Positions 1-11,404 of a stretch of 64,000 bases of DNA are shown here, in pieces. Position 1 is the first letter of the stretch. Each line of letters begins with the position of its first letter. Below the pieces are notes generated by a model. That model was not told where the DNA came from and did no database searches. It worked only from the letters and a program-made list of their open reading frames with translations. The position numbers were made by a program, and so were the translations under genes. The DNA lies in NCBI GenBank assembly GCA_013397455.1, contig VYZB01000333.1:707743-771742 (forward strand), read 5' to 3'. Source of the stretch: Crotophaga sulcirostris (taxonomy: Eukaryota > Chordata > Aves > Cuculiformes > Crotophagidae).

Positions 1-99
1 TTTCCTCAAGTTTTCTTTTCTAAAAAAATGGAATTAATACATTTGCAGAAATGAGACACACTGTCTCTTCAGGTGACAATATTCAAGCAAGTATGCTGT

Positions 100-105
100 T
101 TTATT
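100..105 (-). terminator. candidate distal poly(A) signal AATAAA for WWOX
   Basis: This canonical hexamer on the minus strand lies about 870 nt past the stop codon. A GUGUGUCU-like stretch follows some 40 nt downstream (plus-strand ACACACTGTC at about 55-64), resembling a U/GU-rich downstream element. That makes it the better-supported of the three hexamers in the 3' flank; the third is at 327-332. Confidence 0.4.
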
Positions 106-487
106 GAATTTAAATTGAAAGAAAAAAACAGAGCTTTGGAATGGGCTGCAGTATCAGGAGAACTGAGAAACTGTGAACTTTGACCGGAAAAAACTCTTTA
201 AAACTGTGAACTGCGAAATGGATGGAAATACCATTGAACCCCTCGACTACACCCTGTGTGTTCTTAAGGAGCCATCGTCATCTTTGCTAACTCAACGGTA
301 TTTAGGGAATGGTTTACAATATATCTTTTATTATAATCTTGTAAGAAAAAAAACAGAAATATTTAATTAGCTGTGACTTTCCCATTTCTGTTCAGATGTC
401 TTATTGCACCTTCTCGTTCCAGACAGCTCAGATATATTTGCAGCCAGCAGTCAAGGGCAGGAAAGATTTCTTTCCCTTAATAATCTT

Positions 488-493
488 TTTATT
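488..493 (-). terminator. candidate proximal poly(A) signal AATAAA for WWOX
   Basis: TTTATT on the plus strand reads AATAAA on the minus strand, about 480 nt after the WWOX stop codon. It is the first canonical hexamer the transcript meets. The sequence beyond it is only weakly GU-rich, so its use is uncertain. Confidence 0.4.
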
Positions 494-612
494 TGCCACA
501 CCCAATAAAATCCTTGTAGGGAAAAAGAATGAACACAACTACCATCTCCCGATCAATACCTAAAGCCTAACAGATATTAATTATCAAAATAAAGAAGAAA
601 TCCCATATTGGG

Positions 613-628
613 CTACCTACCTACCTAT
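613..628. repeat. short (CTAC)n tract
   Basis: About four tetranucleotide units lie within the WWOX 3' UTR. They read as (GTAG)n in the transcript. Confidence 0.7.
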
Positions 629-973
629 TAATCAAAAGAACAGAAGTGTCTGCAGCATTGCTTTTCTAAAATAAGACAAAAGATGCCTCCTTGGGTTACA
701 CTTTGAACAGACTATAATCAAAAGAAACAGAACCAAGACTAACTAAGCCCCAGGAAGCTGCATTGTCCCTTTAACCCACAGTATTCCCCATTTCCCATTA
801 GTACTTAACATTTTTCACTATGTTGTGACTGCTATTATTTCATTTAACACTGGTTAATCTGTATCTGAGGTATATGGAAACCCTCTAGATGATAAGATTG
901 GAAAGGTTCCAGTGTTGGCAGTTTTCTAGTGTGCACACACTCGGTGTGTTTTGATCCTTCCAGGAGCTCCCTG

Positions 974-1162
974 CTATTTCGACTGCCTGCCAATTCGTTC
1001 TTGGATCAGCCTCTCGCTCAGCTCCCACAGGGCTGCGGCAGTCGCTTCGCCCTGGGCCTCCTGTGATGGCAGGCAGCGGCAGCAGTTGTTGAAGTACATC
1101 CCTCCCAGTCCCTCCAGCTCCTCAGCCGTGGCACAGTAGACAGTTGTGGCAGCTCCTTGTTG
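974..1162 (-). CDS. WWOX: WWOX last coding exon (C-terminal 62 residues plus stop)
   Basis: Read on the minus strand in phase 0 from 1162, the exon encodes 62 residues and ends in TAG at 974-976. It begins [10 protein letters not shown], carries [14 protein letters not shown] in the middle, and ends with [14 protein letters not shown] followed by a short basic tail. These blocks match the C-terminus of vertebrate WWOX, and the length equals what I recall for human exon 9 (residues 353-414 of 414). WWOX is a tumour-suppressor-like protein with two N-terminal WW domains that bind PPxY partners and a short-chain dehydrogenase/reductase domain. This exon supplies only the extreme C-terminal end of the SDR part; the WW domains, Rossmann fold and YxxxK active site lie in exons outside the window. 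The acceptor dinucleotide AG lies directly upstream (1163-1164 as CT on the plus strand), and the phase agrees with the known exon structure. No frameshift or internal stop is seen. The exon is GC-richer than its surroundings. Identification is firm; the exact mRNA isoform is not visible. Confidence 0.95.
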   Translation of the reverse strand, partial: QQGAATTVYCATAEELEGLGGMYFNNCCRCLPSQEAQGEATAAALWELSERLIQERIGRQSK

Positions 1163-1200
1163 CTGGAATTAAAAGAAAAAAGAGAGAAAAAAAAAAAACT
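1163..1200 (-). promoter_or_regulatory. WWOX: splice acceptor and polypyrimidine tract of the last WWOX exon
   Basis: On the minus strand the intron ends in TTTAATTCCAG, preceded by a pyrimidine tract interrupted only by a few bases, including a run of 12 T (plus-strand A run 1187-1198) and a CTCTCTTTTTTC block. This is a strong AG acceptor and fixes the exon's 5' boundary at 1162. A TTTAC element just upstream, between the T run and the AT repeat, is a possible branch site. Confidence 0.9.
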
Positions 1201-1204
1201 ATGT

Positions 1205-1222
1205 AAATATATATATATATAT
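1205..1222. repeat. (AT)n microsatellite next to the splice acceptor
   Basis: About eight AT units lie 43-60 nt upstream of the WWOX last-exon acceptor in the direction of transcription. With the adjacent T12 run they make a length-variable stretch in the branch-point region. Confidence 0.85.
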
Positions 1223-1788
1223 GTATTATCATTGTAATTTTGACCGTGGCCCTTTGAAGCTGTGCATCTTCTGAAAGCATCAGTGAAAAGTGTCAAACTG
1301 ACAGGGTGACTTGCATGGTGACAAGGCTGAAACCCTGCTAAAGATGCTGCCTGCCTGCCTGCTGGCCACTTAGTTACAAAACACCTTAGGGAGAATTTTT
1401 CTTTTTTTTTCTTTTCCTCTTACAGCAAAAGAAAAGAAAAAGACAATCCTGAACCCCAGCCCCGGTCTTGGGTCTTTTGTCCCTTTCCAGTAACACCTTG
1501 GATTGGTGCAGGGAGAGATGCAGGGTCTGCCCAGGTGCTGTTTGAAAACAGAGCAGTTGAGCTATGTTTAAAAGCAGCACGTCAAAGCTTCCTGGTTTCC
1601 TTTTGGAAAACAATAACATTGTGGTCACCCTTGCTTCCCAATCCTGACCAGCAATGCAGGCTGATGATACACATATTTTGTTTGTTTGGAGTTTTAAACC
1701 TCTTGCACAAAATGAACCTGGGTACTCCCATTAACTTTGCACTCATGCAAAGTGCAATTGGGATTGGTGCCAAACATGCCCATAGATC
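1223..1788. other. intron sequence, low-complexity patches only
   Basis: The stretch holds a (CTGC)n tract at 1346-1363 and a pyrimidine-rich block at 1399-1424. The open frame entering from 1535 becomes CR1 sequence after 1789 and is not a gene. Confidence 0.6.
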
Positions 1789-2223
1789 AAGACCAGAGGA
1801 GGCCACAAAGATGATCCAAGGGCTGGAGCACCTCTTGTACAAGGACAGGCTGAGAGAGTTGGGCTTGTTCAGTCTGGAGAAGAGAAGGCTCCAGGGAGAC
1901 CTTAGAGCAGCCTCTCAGTACTGAAAGGGGCTCCAGGAAAGCTGGGGAGGGGCTCTTGATCAGGGAGTACAGTGATTGGATGAGGGGGAACAGTTTTCAG
2001 CCGAAAGAGGGGAGACTGAGATGAGATCTTAGGAAGAAATGTTTTCCTGTGAGGGTGGGGAGGCCCTGGCAGAGGTTTCCCAGAGAAGTGGTGGCTGCTC
2101 CATCCCTGGAGGTGTTTAAGACCAGGTTGGATGTGGATTTGAGCACCCTTGATTCAGTGGGAGGGGTTGGAACTGGGTGGGCTTTAAGGTCCCTTTCAAC
2201 CCAAACCATTCCACGATCCTGTA
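1789..2223 (+). mobile_element. CR1 LINE fragment, ORF2 C-terminus and 3' end
   Basis: The plus strand starts at CCAGAGGAGGCCACAAAGAT and continues through the CR1 ORF2 C-terminal coding block (reads like [19 protein letters not shown]) to a 3' end CCTTTCAACCCAAACCATTC. It is truncated at its 5' end like nearly all CR1 copies, diverged, and its frames are broken. It lies antisense to WWOX. Confidence 0.93.
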
Positions 2224-4210
2224 TCTTTGACGAATACTTTCACTGTGGCAGTTGTCATTGCTGTCTTGTAAGAATGTTTACCTTCTGCAGACATGAAGCT
2301 TTTCAGTGGGTTTTTTTGGTCTGCACCAACCATTTCTCATGTTTTATAATGCTTTAAGGAATGGAGCAGGTAGATTAGAGGCTTTTGTAGATCAGGAGGG
2401 TTTTTTATTTTTCCTTATCTTTTTCATACCAAATGAACTTATTTTCAAATAGGAAGAATGGGTTTCTTTGAATTTCTCCAACAGAAATCTGGAGACTAAA
2501 GCCAAGGTTTGGGACAAGCACCCTGGCGAGCCTGGCACAGATTGAAAGTGCAGTACCAGAATAGATGTAAAGAGGGCAAGAAGCTAGTTTGCTTTGTAAA
2601 CTGTAATTAAAAATAACAGGTGACAGTGCATAGCAAGATACAATGCTAATTTAAAACCAATATAGTTTATCTGGCATCTTACGATTATTTATGTACATCT
2701 TAGTCTTCTTCTGTGGTAACTAATTATGAGCTGATAGGAATCAGAATAAAGAGGCTGCCAAGTATTACTGAAAAAGTAAATAAATTAGACATTGCCACAT
2801 TAGGGTAATTTAATGGAAAAAGAGAATAGGCTTCAATGTCTTGTGATTTCCCTCCAGCCCTTTTCTTCTGGGCTTTCACTGTCACAGCCAAGGAAACTCA
2901 GGGTGCTGGGGTCAACCTGCAAGAGACCTCTGCTTTGCATTCTCATCCATCCAGGGCAACAAGTGGTCTAAAATGTCCCATTTCTCTCTTAATTGAAGTG
3001 TCTCAATTTTGTAACTGCAAAGAAAGCCGTATTTGTTTGCAAGACATGCAAATAGATGGGATTAAACTGGTAATGATGACTGTATCTCAGAAATGACCTC
3101 CCATCACAAGGTAAACCAAATTTGTCTGTATTAAATATCATAAAAGGAATATATTTTTCAATAGACCAAAATATTTTTAAAGTTAGTATAACAGATAGTT
3201 ATCATCTTATTAAACCAATATCTTTTTTAACAAAGAGAAAGTATCTCAAAGGCAGTAGCAGAAATGGAAGAGAGTTCTACTAAAAATAATATTAACAGAG
3301 AACAATAAAATTCCTACGCTCATTTGAACTATAAATCCTATAAAGTTCCACAGCACAGGTATGATCACTGTATTTCAGCTGTTTAGAGTGATTCAAAGAG
3401 TATTATTAGTTTTTTGCAAGAAATTCAATTGGACTTTTGTTAGAAAGTTAAAATTAAACTAAACAACTCAATGCAGAGGGAGAGCCCTTAAGCTACTGCT
3501 GCAAAGCATTCGCCCAGCCAAGCTAAATTAGGAGTAGCTCTACTAGCATGCAGCTAATTCATAAAATGGAAGTTCATCAGAGCAGTTTAAAATCCAAACC
3601 AAACAATAATTTATCTTTCTAAATAAGTCAAATTTGACGACTTCTAAACAAAATTCTCAGCTGACAGAAAAATGTCCCCCAGTACAGCAGCAGCGTTTTG
3701 TACCCCGAATGCTGACACAACCTAAACTCCAAAAGAAGGGAACAGTTTTCCTTGTGTGAGCGTAGGATATTTACTTTAAGCAATGAAAGATTATGTGGCT
3801 GGAAGCCCAAAGCACTTTATCTTGCGATGCCTTCAGTGTTTCACTGAGGACTGGATGTAAGCAATGTGCCATTTGCTTTTTGGCTGTCTATATCTTTACT
3901 TCTTTCTATCGTGTTGGCTGTTTTGGAAGAAGAAAGTTCAATGGTTCTAGCATTGGAGGAAAAGTATCTTCCTTATTACTTAAGAGAAACACAGTCATAT
4001 TTGTCCCTTTGTTGACAGAGGGTAAAGCTTTAATATCTTAGAATAATGGAAAAACATTAACTCATCAAGCCTAGAAGGTTCCTTCAGATGGCTGAACTGT
4101 GAAATCGAAGGTAAATCCCAGATTCTCAAAGCCATCTAGTTTACTTAGGTGAATGTAAGCATGCTGTATTCAGACAGTTGAGGTTTGAAGTGACTTGCCT
4201 AAGGACAAGT
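2224..4210. other. unique intron sequence
   Basis: I see no repeat of known family and no coding signal. The stretch is AT-rich with several A/T runs around 3130-3320. A segment at about 4160-4210 faintly resembles MIR sequence but was not called. Confidence 0.5.
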
Positions 4211-4445
4211 GTCACAGAATCACAGGAATCCCATTACTCTCTTAGGAGGGACGTCAGGAGGTCTCTTGCCCAACCTCCTGCCCAAAGCGTGATGCCTAGG
4301 AGCACCATACATGCCATGCTGAATAGGAAGGTCCTCAAGGGACAAATCCCTCCTTCCTATCTATGACTCAGATACCCCAAACCTCCAAGAAGAGAAGGAG
4401 CTGCAGATAAGCGCAAAATGCCTGCCCTGCCAGCTGTGCCTAGCC
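4211..4445 (-). mobile_element. old CR1 3' fragment
   Basis: The left edge reads TCACAGAATCACAGG, the reverse complement of a CR1 tail. GTCAGGAGGTCTCTTGCCCA and CAACCTCCTGCCCAAAG then match the 'GGTC..CTAGTCCAACCYCCTGCTCAAAG' class of CR1 3' ends. Beyond about 4310 the match decays, so the right end is approximate. Confidence 0.65.
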
Positions 4446-7400
4446 AGGCTGAGAAACCACTTAGTTTCTCAGTAAATATTGTTTATCCCTCTTGAACGTT
4501 GCCTTTTGAATGACATCTTTATATGTTGGGCCTTATATTAGTTTAATAACAAGTTCTAATTTTTTGTTCATCAGCTTTCCTGCTCACATAGCATCAGCAT
4601 ACGACAGCAGAGGATGTTAGGGAATCTAATTAGTAAACAATTCCATACTGCTGATAGAAGATGAAACATTCTTAAACCCATAGAAAGAGCACTTTAATCA
4701 CTGTTGAATGACTTTCAATGCCAAGCGGTTTGTGCCATGTCAGAACATAATTTGAAGAAGATTAGAGTACTATATAAAAGAATTAATGTTAACAACTTGG
4801 TTAAAAAATGTCTTAAACAATGAGCCTGTCAGTTATCACAGGCTCTCCCTGATCTATTGTGATTAACGCCCTCTCTCCCAACAATTTAAACTGATAAACA
4901 ATGCTAAAAGCCCTGGGCAACCTAAACATTTTGTTTTCCCTCTGTCCCAGTTGTACGGGGTGCTAATCACCAGAGCTGGGGGTCAGCTTTCTTTAACCAG
5001 CAACAAAGGCAGCAGCTCACAATGATGAATACACAGGATAAAGAATTTGTGAGAAGTCCAACTGAATCTTTAATCATGCCTCAATGCCATTTCCGATCCA
5101 GTCAAACACTGGAAAGTTGCTAGGCAAGCACCACGCTATCAATCTTCCTAGCATACATAAAATTACCCGGGAATCTTGTTTGGGATTAAGTTGAAGAGTG
5201 TTTTAGTAATAAGGGTTCATCATTCTCTTCCGCAAATCATTTGTCAGTTTTGTAATACAATCTTCAACTGCAGCAGGGTGGGATTTGTACAGCAGTTGCT
5301 GTTTATTTATAGTTCAGGATAAAAGATCTAAATTATCCATCCTTCCAAAATCCCTTGTTGAGATGAAAACACTAAGTAGCTACTAGTTCCTAGGCATTTA
5401 TTTCATAACTGCTAGCTGTCAATTTCTAACTGATGGCACTGAATACAAATTAATATTGAATATCTTAACAGTAAAGAAAAGGGGGTCGTGATATACAGTA
5501 TACGGTAAAACCCTCAATACATGCAATGCATCGGTTAGTATTCTGAGATACCATTTATGTTCCTGATAAGAAAACATATTACACAGTTAATGTTTAGTTT
5601 TCAGATTTGTCTATGTTCAAATGCATACTTATTTTCTAAGATTAGACTCCTGTTCTGAAGCAGGTTTGCATATCTAGCATACAAATAATAGAAAAAAATG
5701 CCATAACTTATCTGTACACTTATCAGCTACAAATGAATAAGATCCACTCTGAACTCTGCTAAGGGCACACAGATAGCATTAAGCATTGCCTGCCAGGGAG
5801 ATGGGATCAGCTTCTTTGAAAAAGAGGGTTTTATTTTCTTATGAAAAATTAAGAATAAAGGCCAGTTATCTCAGTAGCCTGAGGTGAGGTTTAGTTCACT
5901 GCATTTTAAAAGATGGCCAGTGGGAAGTGGTGAATTCCAAATGACAAGCGAGGGGAGTGGTTGTGACAAGGGCCAGATTCAAAGCAAGCTGCTCAAGTGA
6001 AAGAAAAAGGCAAGTGCTTCCCTAAAACTCTTCAGGCTATTCCTGTTATTCACCTTGGGACTAAAGACAAAGCCAACATGTCCCTAACACAAAACAACCT
6101 ATCCGCACAATAGCACTGTGAACATACTGTTTGTAGTGGGATGCACGCACATTTCGGATCATGAAAACAATGGGATCTCCCATACTTTCCTTGTCCCTCT
6201 GAAAGGCATCCTGAAGAGTTCAAATCCATTCTGCTAGAGAGAGAAAAATTCTCCACTAGCCACCTTCAGCCATGGCCATTTCCTGACTTGATGTGAAACA
6301 TAAAATCTCTTTGGAATAGCAAACAAAATTATATGGAACCTATTTCCACAATGATCAGCTCCTAATTGCCAAAACCAAACCCCACAGTTAGAGGTGCAGT
6401 TTTCTGTTCCTAAAGTCCCATCTTCACCTGCTCAGGTCCATGGCTTTCTTTGAGGCTCTACAGATCTGCAGTTGCTGAGGATCTGATCCATTGGAAGCCC
6501 GGTTTTGATGCTCAGGGCTGTAGGGAGATGCTACCCAGCTGCTGGGGTGCACGCTCAGCTGGCCGAGCTGGGCACAGGCTGCCTGTGGTGGGCCAGGCAG
6601 CCACTGCTCCAGACTGCAGCTCAGTAGCCAAGCTTTAGCTCACCTCCTGGAAGAAAACTCCCTTCTCTATGGATTTGTTTCCTTTCGGGACTGCTAGCAA
6701 CCCCAGGTGGGATTTTGGTGCAGTCTTCTCAAATTATGCTTAATCCTTTCTCTGTAATGTTAAAACATTTCAGCAGATGAGCTGAATTGGTGGTTTCTCC
6801 CATCAAGTCTTTGCAAACCACACAGAGCTTGCTGGCCTCTTCAGAAAAACCCTAGCATGTCTAAAATCCTCATGCCCTCACTCAACTTTCAGGATTTCCC
6901 AGCATCTGAAGTGCTTTTAGAGGCACAGTCTTCAGAGCTGTTTGGTGCTACCGTCCCTGGCTGAAGCTGGTGGTAGCTGAGGGAGCTACTTCTCAACATC
7001 AGGCATTACTTTGCTCTGTTTCCTACTGGAGTCACTCAGAGCTGTGAGGGACAGTCACTTCTCATACAACGCAGTGAACAAGTTTTAGTCTCACATGTGA
7101 CATGACAGGAGAACTGTTCGGTTCATACTGCAGTCCTCTTACTCAGAGCAATCCCAGATGCACAGTTATCTTATGACTAACACTCAGAATATGTATGCAT
7201 TAGTCTCCTGTAAGAAAATAGGATTCCCTGATTGCTTTTTCAGTAAGGAAATATGAAATTGAGATCTGCCTTTGCTAGTTTGGGTGAGGATGATAAACTG
7301 AAATCATTCTGCAGCTAAAAAAATAAAACTTTGGAGGTGCCAAATATGATCTAAGAGACAAATCGGGCTCAGCTGACTTCAGGTCCCATCTCCACCCGAG

Positions 7401-8087
7401 TGCTGGCAGGAACATGTGACCTGAACTGCCTCTGTAATTACAGCCTTTTCGAAGGTCTCACCGAACCATATCTGAACCAGAGATTCTCCACAACCTCCCC
7501 TTGCCCCATCACCAACTTTAAATGAGCAAAGCATCTCTTAGAAGATAATATAATGGATAAACTAAACTATAAAAGATCTACTTTTTTTCCTCTGATGTCT
7601 TCCTTTTTCAATTAATTTCTAACTACAACGACTCAAAATTCCATCAGCTGCTCTCCTTGCAAAGCATAGTTGGCTTCAAACTGTAACTTTTCTTAGCATC
7701 TTTAAGACCTACACGTTTACAGTATTTTTTACATACATTATAGAAGATAAGTGTGCTACGTTCTTTGAGTAAGGAAACTGCAGTAGTTCAGGAAAGAGGA
7801 TTTGTTTTCAACTGCTGAGGCATTAAGACCTAGTGATTATTTCAACTATTCACTATATGCAGCTATATTTAACTTACATCCTGGGTTTTAACTTTGCACA
7901 AGAAAATGTGTCCATTGTAATAAATGTATTTTGATAATACACCATGTTGTTTGTGTTATGCAACACCCCATATGTTCTCAATTTCGGCAATGATTGTGCT
8001 TCAAAACTTCCAACCTCCAGCACCCAGTGTCAAACAGATTGTAAGCAGTCATTCTCTGGAGAAAAAACCCAAACCAACGCAGGACGT
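4446..8087. other. unique intron sequence
   Basis: This is AT-rich unique sequence. A GC-richer patch lies at about 6500-6650 and another with a few CpGs at about 7365-7470. No repeat family, RNA gene or coding frame is convincing. Confidence 0.5.
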
Positions 8088-8313
8088 CAAGTCAGGAGAA
8101 CAGGGTTGGTTTTCTCTATTCGGCTTTCATGTCGCAAGTGAACTGGACAAGTCACTTCAACTCCATGTACTCTACTTTTCCCAGCTGTAAAATGGGGAGA
8201 GCATTATTACTTACCCACCTCACAGGGGTGTTGTGAGGACTAGTTCAGATTTATGGAGTTCTTCCACACTTCCTGCTGAAAAGCACTGAGTAAGTATGAA
8301 GTCTTATATTATC
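8088..8313 (+). mobile_element. MIR-type CORE-SINE, nearly full length
   Basis: The plus strand contains GTCAGGAGAACAGGGTTGG, then GGACAAGTCACTTCAACTCC, CAGCTGTAAAATGGGGAGA, CACCTCACAGGGGTGTTGTG and a tail AAGCACTGAGTAAGTATG. These match, in order, the MIR consensus blocks around the core domain (GGCAAGTCACTTAACCTC, TGTAAAATGGGGATA, CTCATAGGGTTGTTGTGAGG). Only the far 5' tRNA-like head is unclear. MIR is rare and very old in birds, so preservation over about 225 bp is notable. Confidence 0.88.
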
Positions 8314-9831
8314 AAACATTGTTAAAATGTTTAGAAGATGTACAACAAGGTTGGCAAAAGAGCTGACAAAATGTAATTACCTTTTAAAATAACGGATATT
8401 TTTCTCTATTGTATAAACTTAATTCTTTAATCTGTGAAGCTGCCTGCTCTACCCGGCCCTATTCCAGCCTCTTCTCTCTCCCACCATGTTTCTTTTTGTC
8501 CAGCTCACAGAGAACTTGGTAAAACTCTATTGACCAAAACAGTATTGAATTCTTCAAAAATGGATGCATCAGAGGGAACCAACGCCTGATCCGTGGGTTC
8601 ATCTCTCCTATCCTTTGCGTATACTAAAAAGAGCCATCACAGCACACTAAGGATGGGATTCAGTTGCCTGAGCCTTAAGGCATCTGAGCTGCCATAGGAT
8701 ATCCCACCTAAGGAAGGGTGCCCATTTCTCACAGGTTCAGCGTTGTGTTTACCAGCTCCTCACAGATACCTTGGATAAACCCATATAATGTTTATGACAG
8801 CACCAGGCATCTATGGCTGTGCAACCTCTTACCACAGCACTTGGAAGGGAGCTGGTTCCCACTGTATTCCTCCCTTTTATCAGTATCTTATTAAAGTCCA
8901 CAATCAGCCTCTGAAAATTCTTTCAAGCCTGAGACAGAGCCATCTTAAGCTTCAAAACCTTTAATGAAGCATATGGTGTTGCCTTGCCCAGCCAGGTTTT
9001 CATGGGCAGGAGCAGTAGCACGCCTGGCAGGTTGCTCACCCATGCCTTTTTACCCATATTACATTCCCACACAGATCACTTCTGCATTTTCTTCTGCCTG
9101 CTGAACTCCCGTTCACACCTGATTTACACTTTTAAGCCATCACTGCTTCACTGAAGTGGCAGTTTTGAACGCTGCATGCAAATTGCCACGACCCAGCACT
9201 GCTTCTCTTTTCTTCTCACAGGCTAGTGTGAGGAGTGGTGTTATATAGTACACTGCTTATTTCTGGATTTGGGAAAAATCCCTGAGGAAAATGATCCATC
9301 TTCATTTCAGAGTGTAACAGGGTGAGGATTTGATCAGGTTGGCCATGTTATGTTGCTGCCCATTGCTTGTCCCCTGCCCTCTGTGCCAACACTGGCCAGC
9401 ATAGCGAGAAGCAGAGACTCCTTGGGCATCACAGCAATACTACTGGGAGCTGATCACACCCAAAATCCCTGTCACTCACTTTCTGAGGTTTTACAACATG
9501 CTTTTATATAAACATAAGTCTTATCATTGCCTGTCGGCCACTGTGAAAACTGGAAATCTGATGGAGGACACTGGAAATCCTCCTGAAACACATACCCTGC
9601 CCGCTGAGGGCGGATTCTTCTGGGCAAGGTTAATGTGAAGAGTTGGGCAAACAGGCCGTGGACAATAAACATATCCTGCGAAAAGGACAGATTTAATATG
9701 CTGTTGAAACTAAATCATCAGGATAGGGCTGGTTGGTGTATGGACATATGTAGATGAGAATTTGTTGAAATAACTTCTGTTATTAACTTATGCTGACATG
9801 AAATGCTTTATGTTTTTGCTGTACCTAACTT

Positions 9832-9912
9832 TAATTATATATATACTTTATATTATATAAATGTATGTATACATACAGTACTGTATATGCTGTACATATT
9901 ATATAGCTTTTT
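9832..9912. repeat. AT-rich palindromic tract
   Basis: This alternating purine/pyrimidine AT sequence contains a perfect 16-bp palindrome TGTATGTATACATACA at 9862-9877. It overlaps a perfect 12-bp palindrome TACAGTACTGTA at 9874-9885. Confidence 0.85.
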
Positions 9913-10160
9913 AATACTATTACTAGTCAAAATTTAGACTTTTTCATATGCAGTATTGCGAAGAATGTCATCACAATACTGAAATTTGGCTTCCTCCTTC
10001 ATTGCACAGATAATTTTTTAGACTGACTTTCATTTTAGATATGAGAGGAAAAAACCCACACAAAACACAATGCTTTTTAAGCAAGTGACCTTTCGGAACA
10101 AATATTTAACAAGCTGTTTGTTTAGATTTTAAGGATGAAGACTGTTTTTCCTCTGTTGGT

Positions 10161-10196
10161 ACACACACATATGCACAAACACACAGACACACACAT
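10161..10196. repeat. imperfect (CA)n microsatellite
   Basis: ACACACACAT is followed by interrupted CA units up to GACACACACAT. Confidence 0.85.
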
Positions 10197-11404
10197 CTCA
10201 GTAATACAATGCATTGAAAAACCACAGGGTGTTATGATGGGGACATATCATGGTAAGAAATTAACTACTAACTCTGTCTTCCAGAAACTAATTAAGGGAA
10301 TGTATTTTGCAATAATACAGATCTAGCAAACAGGCCTCTGAAGTCTAGCCTTAGAGCTGTAAGCCAGGCACTTCTGTATTATGTATATGTGATTTTCATA
10401 GATGGCCTGCTGTAAAGTGTGCCCTGTTAGTGCATCTTTCAGGCGCAAGACACTGGCTTTGTTAATATTTCATTTAGTACATACTGTAGAGTCTCATTTA
10501 TATTACTTCTGTAATTAATGGTGATAGCTTAGGCACTGCCCTTACAAGGAGAGATTCCTGTATGTTGGTCGATGGATAATGAGAAACAATAGATATTTCA
10601 TTCACCAGCAGCTTGTTGCTAGTTAGTAGGAAATTATAGTGTGTACTGTTGCTTTAGTTGCCAGGGTAAATAACGCTGCCACTGTGTTAGTGAACATTTT
10701 AAAGCACTTGATGCAAATAGACTAGAAACAAAACACAAAAAAAATTTTACCTTTATGATGCTATACCTTAGCATAGCGCGTTAAAAAGGTATGTCTTACA
10801 CCATTTGCGTTCTATCATGCAAATATATCTTAATATGCATGTGCTGACTATTCAACTACTGTATTTAAGGAAATACAATTATGCTGCCTTTCTCTTCTCC
10901 TATGTAGACTGTAAATAACTGTAGATCTTTCTCTTGTTTTCCTATGTAAATATATGTAAATACTAACAAGCTATGCATGCTGATATTCTAGGCAATTTCA
11001 GGTACTTTTATAATCTGAAGGCATGTACTTGAACTGGTTTGTTAAAAAAATCAACTCTCTTAAATCCTTTAAAGCTCATTAGAAATTAAAGATTTCTTAC
11101 TAGACTGGTTCTTTCAATCTCAGTTACTTTTTTGTTTATTCTTCCCCTGCTTTGCCAACGTTGTCTCCCAAGCCTCACCACCAAGGACACGTACTCCAAG
11201 GTTGCTTTCTCCAAAGCATGGAGTCCCATCTCAGGATGTGACACACTCCCTGACTGAGGATGTGCACCATTTAGATTCAACACCATCCTCATTTGTTGTG
11301 GGGTAGAGAAGAAGCACCACCCTCTTCATCCAACTGGTGATGCTTTTCCTACTTCAGACCAGGATGTTGGTGACCTTTTTTTTTTGCTTAGGGAAGCATT
11401 GCTA

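Larger units (their letters stand above)
80..973 (-). other. WWOX: WWOX 3' untranslated region (extent inferred)
   Basis: This is the sequence following the WWOX stop codon in the direction of transcription, which runs towards position 1. It is AT-rich, has no credible coding potential on either strand, and contains several AATAAA hexamers on the minus strand (488-493, 327-332, 100-105). The left limit is set by the last of these. A UTR of about 0.5 to 0.9 kb would be ordinary for this gene. The short open frame at 173-370 on the plus strand is antisense to the transcript and matches no known protein. Confidence 0.6.
8314..11404. other. unique intron sequence with AT-rich and CA repeats
   Basis: Apart from the AT-rich palindromic tract and CA repeat listed separately, no known element is seen. 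A near RFX-type sequence GTTGCCAGGGTAAA is at 10657-10670. Confidence 0.5.

Noticed and set aside
951..1139. Plus-strand frame opposite the WWOX exon
   Set aside because: Antisense shadow of the real exon.
1018..1296. 92-residue minus-strand frame overlapping the WWOX exon
   Set aside because: It is in a different frame from the WWOX C-terminus and reads through the splice acceptor.
4160..4210. Possible MIR fragment (GAAGTGACTTGCCTAAGG)
   Set aside because: Only one short block resembles the MIR consensus, and it abuts a CR1 tail; too little to call.
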